From: 2-01-FULL-39-33 sp964361645 | Lineage (GTDB): Bacteria; Patescibacteriota; Patescibacteriia; 2-01-FULL-39-33 | Length of the DNA: 14,505 nt | NCBI GenBank assembly: GCA_964361645.1 | Contig: CAYIBK010000026.1 | Location: 1 to 14,505 of the forward strand | Direction of reading: 5' to 3' | In this document: piece by piece, positions 10,701 through 14,505 of the stretch | How positions within the stretch are numbered: position 1 is the first letter of the stretch | Layout: each line of letters opens with the position of its first letter | Program-made: the position numbers and the translations under genes | The notes under the pieces: generated by a model | Database searches by the model: none | What the model was told of the DNA's origin: nothing | What the model saw: the letters and a program-made list of their open reading frames with translations, nothing else

Positions 10701-12119
10701 ATGTCAATCATCTCCAGTATAGCTAAAAACACATTCTATCAGGCTTTTAGTAAATTTTTCGGTGCTATTATCGGCCTCATAACAGTGGCTTTAATGACCA
10801 GATATTTAGGCCAAACTGGCTATGGCCATTACACCACTATAGTCGCTTTTTTACAATTTTTTGGCGTTTTAGCTGATTTCGGCTTGCAAATGACCACTAC
10901 CAAAATACTGGCCGAACCTGGTTCTGACAATAGCAAAATATTTGGTAATATTTTTACCTTAAGAATAATCTCTTCAATATTCTTCCTAGGGTCTTCAGTT
11001 TTAATTGTTTGGTTGATTCCCTATCCTCTAATTATTAAACAGGGTATTTCCATTGCCAGTTTGTCGTTCTTTTTTATTTCTCTGCAATCAATTTTCATCA
11101 GTATATTCCAAAAAAATATGGCCATGGCTAAAGTCGCTTTAGCCGAAATTTTTACCAGAAGCATAGCTTTAATAGGTATTTGGCTCTCTGTTTACAATAA
11201 TTTGGGCTTACTGCCGATAATTGGTTCTATTGTGGTGGGCAATGCCATCAGCTTCAGCATCTTATTTTTTTCCTCAGCCAAATATTTAAAATTAAAACCA
11301 GAAATTGATTTGGCAATTTGGAAAAAGATATGGTCAGTGGCTTGGCCACTGGCGATAACCATTGCCTTAACCCTTATTTATTTTAGAGCCGACACGGTAA
11401 TTTTATCTTTGTTTAGGCCACAAAATGAGGTTGGTCTTTACGGCGCCACTTATAAAGTTTTAGAGGTTTTGGTGCAATTTCCTTATTTATTTTTGGGATT
11501 AATTTTACCTCTCTTAACTAATTTTTTCGCTATTGATAGAAAAATGTTTGAACTGATAATTCAAAAAGGTTTTGATTTTATGATCATTATTGTTATACCG
11601 ATGATTTTTGCTGTTTTATTTTTGGGAGAGAAAATTATGCTTTTTATCGCCGGACCGGAATTTATAGTTTCTGGATCATTACTTAGAATTCTAATATTTG
11701 CCACTGCCTTAATTTATATTGGCGCCCTATTTGGTTATGCTATTGTGGCCGCTAACTTGCCCAAGAAAATGATCAAGTTTTATCTCATTGATGCTGTTAT
11801 ATCTTTGGTGCTTTATTTGATATTTATTCCCATCTTTTCCTATTGGGCCGCAGCCTACATCACTATTATCACCGAGCTCATTATCACTGTGGCCTCTTAT
11901 TATGTCCTAAAAAAATACACTCACATCAAAATTAAGCCGCAGATTATTTATAAAGCCGTCTTAGCCAGTTTGATTATGTCTGTGTTTTTGTTTATCTTAA
12001 TAAACCAGAATTTGATTACTCTGGTGATTGTCGGTTTACTGATTTATTTCTGGGCCATCTATATACTTAAAGGTTTTTCCAAAAAAATGGTTTTAGAAAT
12101 AATCAATCCTCTTAAATAA
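10701..12119 (+). CDS. Oligosaccharide flippase (Wzx-like)
   Basis: A 472-residue integral membrane protein with about 12-14 helices of the MOP/polysaccharide-synthase superfamily. The N-terminus KNTFYQAFSKFFGAIIGLITVALMTRYLGQTGYGHYTTIVAF (about 9-50) is the classic opening of this family, followed by DFGLQMTTTKILA. Such proteins move lipid-linked sugar units across the cytoplasmic membrane to the outside. The long even run of hydrophobic helices and the length are normal. There is no Shine-Dalgarno and the leader is short. The polymerase/ligase gene follows 10 bases downstream, and the pair fits a Wzx/Wzy-type surface-polysaccharide pathway. Confidence 0.9.
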   Translation: MSIISSIAKNTFYQAFSKFFGAIIGLITVALMTRYLGQTGYGHYTTIVAFLQFFGVLADFGLQMTTTKILAEPGSDNSKIFGNIFTLRIISSIFFLGSSVLIVWLIPYPLIIKQGISIASLSFFFISLQSIFISIFQKNMAMAKVALAEIFTRSIALIGIWLSVYNNLGLLPIIGSIVVGNAISFSILFFSSAKYLKLKPEIDLAIWKKIWSVAWPLAITIALTLIYFRADTVILSLFRPQNEVGLYGATYKVLEVLVQFPYLFLGLILPLLTNFFAIDRKMFELIIQKGFDFMIIIVIPMIFAVLFLGEKIMLFIAGPEFIVSGSLLRILIFATALIYIGALFGYAIVAANLPKKMIKFYLIDAVISLVLYLIFIPIFSYWAAAYITIITELIITVASYYVLKKYTHIKIKPQIIYKAVLASLIMSVFLFILINQNLITLVIVGLLIYFWAIYILKGFSKKMVLEIINPLK

Positions 12120-12129
12120 TAAATTATTT

Positions 12130-13392
12130 ATGTTGGTAGCGGTATTAATTTTTTGTCTTTTATTCTCTTGGATATCTTTTAAAGATTTAAAGTTATCTCT
12201 TTATTTAATTATCGCTTTTTTGCCCAGTTACTTAATAAGATTCACTTTATTTAACATACCCTTTACCTTTTTAGAAGTGATGATAATTATCGCTTTCGTT
12301 TTGTTTTTATTACAATATAAATTTTCTTGGTGGAAAAATTTCACCACCCACACTTTCTTCTGGCCGATAATTTCTATTTTAATCATTGCTTTGTTTTCTG
12401 CCATAATTTCACCAAATTTTATCAGTGGAGCAGGAATTTGGAAGGCTTATTTTCTAGAACCGATTTTATTCTATGTCTTGTTCATTAATATAATTAAATC
12501 AAAAAGAGATTTACAAAATGTTTTTTGGTCTTTGGGTTTTTCGGCTCTTTATTTGAGCTTGATTTCTTTGGGGCAGTTTTTTAGTAGCTGGAATATGCCA
12601 ACAGCTTTTCTAAAAAGCGATGGTTCAGTTGATCGAGTGGTCTCCATTTTTGGCTATCCCAATGCCTTGGGCCTTTATCTGGGGCCAGTTATAATACTTT
12701 TTATCGGTTTTTTCTTTTGGTCCAAAGATAAAACTATTTTACAAATCTTAAAAATAATAATAATTTTGTTTAGTTTTATAACTATAATTTTAGCCAAATC
12801 AGAAGCGGCTATTTTATCGGTTATCGGAGTTTTAGTTTTGTGGGGATTAATTTGCAAAAAAACCAGGTATTATTTTTTAGTTTTAACCGTCTTGTCTGTT
12901 TTAATTTTTATTTTTATGCCAGTGGTGAGTAGCTATTTAACAGAAAAAGTTTTATTGCAAGATTACTCTGGTTTTATCAGGCGCTTGATTTGGAGTGAAA
13001 GTTGGAATATGTTAAAAGATAATTGGTTTTTAGGAGCAGGACTCGCTGGTTATCAAACGCGTATTGCTCCTTACCATTTGCCAACTTTTGAAATATTTTT
13101 ATATCCTCATAATATAATCTTGAATTTTTGGAGCGAACTAGGACTCTTGGGGTTAATGGCTTTTATTTGGTTATTAGCTAAATTTCTATGGAAAAATGTG
13201 GTTGATTATTGGAAAAATAATCATAACTTGATAAGCTTAACTCTTGCACTGGTTATGATTCAATTGTTAATACATGGTTTGGTAGATGCACCCTATTTTA
13301 AGAACGATTTGTCAGTGTTGTTCTGGCTGGTCATTGGATTTTATACCATCAATAAAAACTTACAAATCATGGAGAAGTGCCAGAGTGGTTGA
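12130..13392 (+). CDS. O-antigen ligase/polymerase family membrane protein (Wzy_C)
   Basis: A 420-residue polytopic membrane protein with about 10-12 helices. The extracellular loop holds the family signature RRLIWSESWNMLKDNWFLGAG (about 289-309) and YPHNIILNFWSELGLLG (about 328-344), where the HN...E.G pattern marks Wzy_C proteins. It should polymerise or ligate lipid-linked glycans delivered by the flippase encoded just upstream. The last seven codons and the TGA stop lie inside a tRNA-Ser 5' fragment (13371-13392), so its C-terminus EKCQSG is written in tRNA sequence. Whether it is a ligase or a polymerase cannot be told. Confidence 0.88.
   Translation: MLVAVLIFCLLFSWISFKDLKLSLYLIIAFLPSYLIRFTLFNIPFTFLEVMIIIAFVLFLLQYKFSWWKNFTTHTFFWPIISILIIALFSAIISPNFISGAGIWKAYFLEPILFYVLFINIIKSKRDLQNVFWSLGFSALYLSLISLGQFFSSWNMPTAFLKSDGSVDRVVSIFGYPNALGLYLGPVIILFIGFFFWSKDKTILQILKIIIILFSFITIILAKSEAAILSVIGVLVLWGLICKKTRYYFLVLTVLSVLIFIFMPVVSSYLTEKVLLQDYSGFIRRLIWSESWNMLKDNWFLGAGLAGYQTRIAPYHLPTFEIFLYPHNIILNFWSELGLLGLMAFIWLLAKFLWKNVVDYWKNNHNLISLTLALVMIQLLIHGLVDAPYFKNDLSVLFWLVIGFYTINKNLQIMEKCQSG
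13371..13392 (+). pseudogene. 5' fragment of a tRNA-Ser
   Basis: GGAGAAGTGCCAGAGTGG followed by TTGA is a textbook start of a serine tRNA: seven acceptor bases, T8, G9, a CCA D-stem strand, then the D-loop. Homology stops in the D-loop and the DNA goes over into the endonuclease gene. It matches the intact tRNA-Ser at 14418 in 17 of its first 20 bases, with differences at positions 9, 10 and 13. The missing remainder is expected beyond the window end if the nested pattern of the Val and Leu loci holds. Confidence 0.85.
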
Positions 13393-13418
13393 CTAATATT
13401 ATAACGATTTGTTATAAT
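13389..13418 (+). promoter_or_regulatory. Promoter of the homing endonuclease, formed at the tRNA junction
   Basis: TTGACT (13389-13394), an 18-base spacer and a perfect TATAAT (13413-13418). The TTGA of the -35 box is the D-loop end of the tRNA-Ser fragment. The start of transcription would fall on or next to the ATG at 13425, giving a leaderless mRNA. The -10 lies within an inverted repeat ATTATAAC/GTTATAAT. Confidence 0.7.
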
Positions 13419-13424
13419 CAAACA

Positions 13425-14432
13425 ATGGAAAGAGCTATTTTTAATAAAGGCCAACAAAAAATATTCATAAATAATATTAAATATGAATCTAATTTAAGCT
13501 TTAAAGAATTAGGAAATAAATACAATAAAAGTGGACGAACTTTTATCGATTGGTATAACGAAAGAACATCAATGCCATATAATTTAGTACTACAACTATC
13601 TAAAAAATATTCGGCTCCTTTACCTCTTAATATTAAAATAAAACCTCAATTTTGGCATACTAAAAAGGCTGGCAAATTAGGTGGTTTAGCACGTATAAGC
13701 AAATATGGAAACCCTGGCACTATACGAGGACGTCAATTGGGTGGTCTAAATTCTCAAATTACCAATAAAATACTTAAAACTAATTTTAAGCAAAGAAAAA
13801 TTATCAATATTCCAAAAAAAAATATTCTTTTAGCAGAATTTTTCGGAATATTATTAGGTGATGGTGGAATTTCCAAATACCAAGTGGGTATTACATTAAA
13901 TAATCAAACTGATAATGATTATGGAAAATGGATAATAGAGATAATAGATAAACTATTTAAAGTTAAAACAAATACAAATATTTATAATAAAAACACCTTA
14001 CAACTAACAGTATCCGGTAAAAATCTAATAAATTTTTTACTACAAAATGGATTATATCAAGGAAGTAAAATACAAAATCAAGTTGATATACCAAAATGGA
14101 TAATAAATAATGTTAAATTTACAAAAGCCTGTATTCGAGGATTAATTGATACTGATGGATGTGTATATATTGATAAGCATAAATATAAAAACTATTACTA
14201 TCAAAATATATGTATAGATTTTACCAATGCTTCTATGCCACTTTTAAATTCAGTTTATAATTCACTAATTAGATTATCATTTTCACCAAAAAAATACAGC
14301 CGAAGCATAAAATTAAGAAGGGAGATGGATGTAAAAAAATATTTTGAAGAAATTGGTAGTAGTAATCCGAAACATATTAAAAAATTAGATTATTTTTTTA
14401 AAAGTAAATATAATCAAGGAGAAGTCGCATAG
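13425..14432 (+). CDS. LAGLIDADG homing endonuclease
   Basis: A site-specific DNA endonuclease of 335 residues from the ATG at 13425. I prefer this to the upstream GTG at 13377 because the promoter lies between them. Two LAGLIDADG motifs are present, FFGILLGDGG (139-148, Asp146) and CIRGLIDTDGCV (236-247, Asp244), so one chain can form the whole active site. The N-terminal 110 residues hold a helix-turn-helix-like part (LSFKELGNKYNKSGRTFIDWYN) and a Gly/Arg-rich stretch (GKLGGLARISKYGNPGTIRG), possibly extra DNA binding. The last codons and TAG stop lie in the first 15 bases of intact tRNA-Ser. It is visibly richer in A and T than its neighbours. It lies between a tRNA-Ser fragment and a complete tRNA-Ser, so the likely target is the tRNA gene. 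Confidence 0.9.
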   Translation: MERAIFNKGQQKIFINNIKYESNLSFKELGNKYNKSGRTFIDWYNERTSMPYNLVLQLSKKYSAPLPLNIKIKPQFWHTKKAGKLGGLARISKYGNPGTIRGRQLGGLNSQITNKILKTNFKQRKIINIPKKNILLAEFFGILLGDGGISKYQVGITLNNQTDNDYGKWIIEIIDKLFKVKTNTNIYNKNTLQLTVSGKNLINFLLQNGLYQGSKIQNQVDIPKWIINNVKFTKACIRGLIDTDGCVYIDKHKYKNYYYQNICIDFTNASMPLLNSVYNSLIRLSFSPKKYSRSIKLRREMDVKKYFEEIGSSNPKHIKKLDYFFKSKYNQGEVA

Positions 14433-14505
14433 TGGTTTATTGCCCCGCTCTCGAAAAGCGGTAAGGGATTACACCCTTCGTGGGTTCGAATCCCACCTTC
14501 TCCGC
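14418..14505 (+). tRNA. tRNA-Ser (CGA), complete to the first base of CCA
   Basis: A class II tRNA. The acceptor GGAGAAG/CTTCTCC pairs fully. The D-stem is GCA/TGC, the anticodon stem CCGCT/AGCGG and the loop CTCGAAA (anticodon CGA, 14452-14454). A long variable arm is present and the T-loop is TTCGAAT. The discriminator G (14504) is followed by C at the window edge, so CCA may be encoded just outside. The gene is complete on its own and does not need the upstream fragment. The endonuclease gene ends inside it (TAG at 14430-14432). Confidence 0.94.

Noticed and set aside
13371..14505. A group I intron in the tRNA-Ser D-loop, with the endonuclease as intron gene
   Set aside because: The intervening DNA is almost entirely coding, which leaves no room for an intron core of 200 or more bases. 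The downstream tRNA is complete without the upstream fragment. Joining the old 5' part to the present 3' part would mismatch the D-stem (C10 against C25).

Overview
The window looks like chromosomal sequence of a low-GC bacterium with a compact genome, most likely a Patescibacteria/CPR member. This rests on the AT-rich codon use, genes packed with gaps of a few bases, many genes without a Shine-Dalgarno site, small conserved membrane proteins and short palindromes lodged in genes. That placement is inference. UGA ends several genes, so the genetic code is the standard bacterial one.

Layout. Positions 1-2099 (minus strand) hold five intact tRNA genes, Ala(UGC), Val(UAC), Leu(GAG), Leu(UAA) and Gly(GCC), plus rplS and one small membrane protein. 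Around three of these tRNAs lie broken pieces of a second copy of the same tRNA, separated by hairpin-rich DNA. 2100-2356 is a divergent promoter region. 2357-2677 is a small orphan gene with its own promoter, ribosome site and terminator. 2761-3798 (minus) is a glycosyltransferase. 3901-6772 is a tight run of ruvB, a small membrane protein, a PH-domain membrane protein and queA; queA carries an in-frame palindromic insertion. 6858-7133 is another isolated small gene. 7245-9140 is an EamA transporter followed directly by a membrane-anchored glycoside hydrolase. 9197-9958 (minus) is a lipase-like hydrolase broken by an in-frame TAA. 10085-10576 (minus) is an unrecognised protein. 10701-13392 is a flippase plus O-antigen-ligase/polymerase pair. 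The window ends with a LAGLIDADG endonuclease gene sandwiched between a 5' fragment of tRNA-Ser and a complete tRNA-Ser(CGA).

Main point. Four tRNA loci (Ala, Val, Leu-UAA, Ser) share one arrangement: an intact tRNA lies downstream of, or inside, a broken copy of itself. For Val and Leu both outer halves are visible, so the intact gene is nested in the broken one. For Ala and Ser only the outer 5' half is in view, because the window edge cuts off the rest. At Ser the intervening DNA encodes a homing endonuclease whose -35 promoter box is formed at the junction with the tRNA D-loop. I infer a class of element that invades tRNA genes and brings a replacement tRNA, with endonuclease-free, hairpin-filled derivatives at the other loci.

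Genes that work together: ruvB (branch migration) and queA (queuosine in tRNA) sit in a housekeeping operon; the flippase and polymerase handle export and assembly of a surface polysaccharide; rplS is followed by tRNA-Leu(GAG) and the tRNA-Val locus, probably in one transcript.
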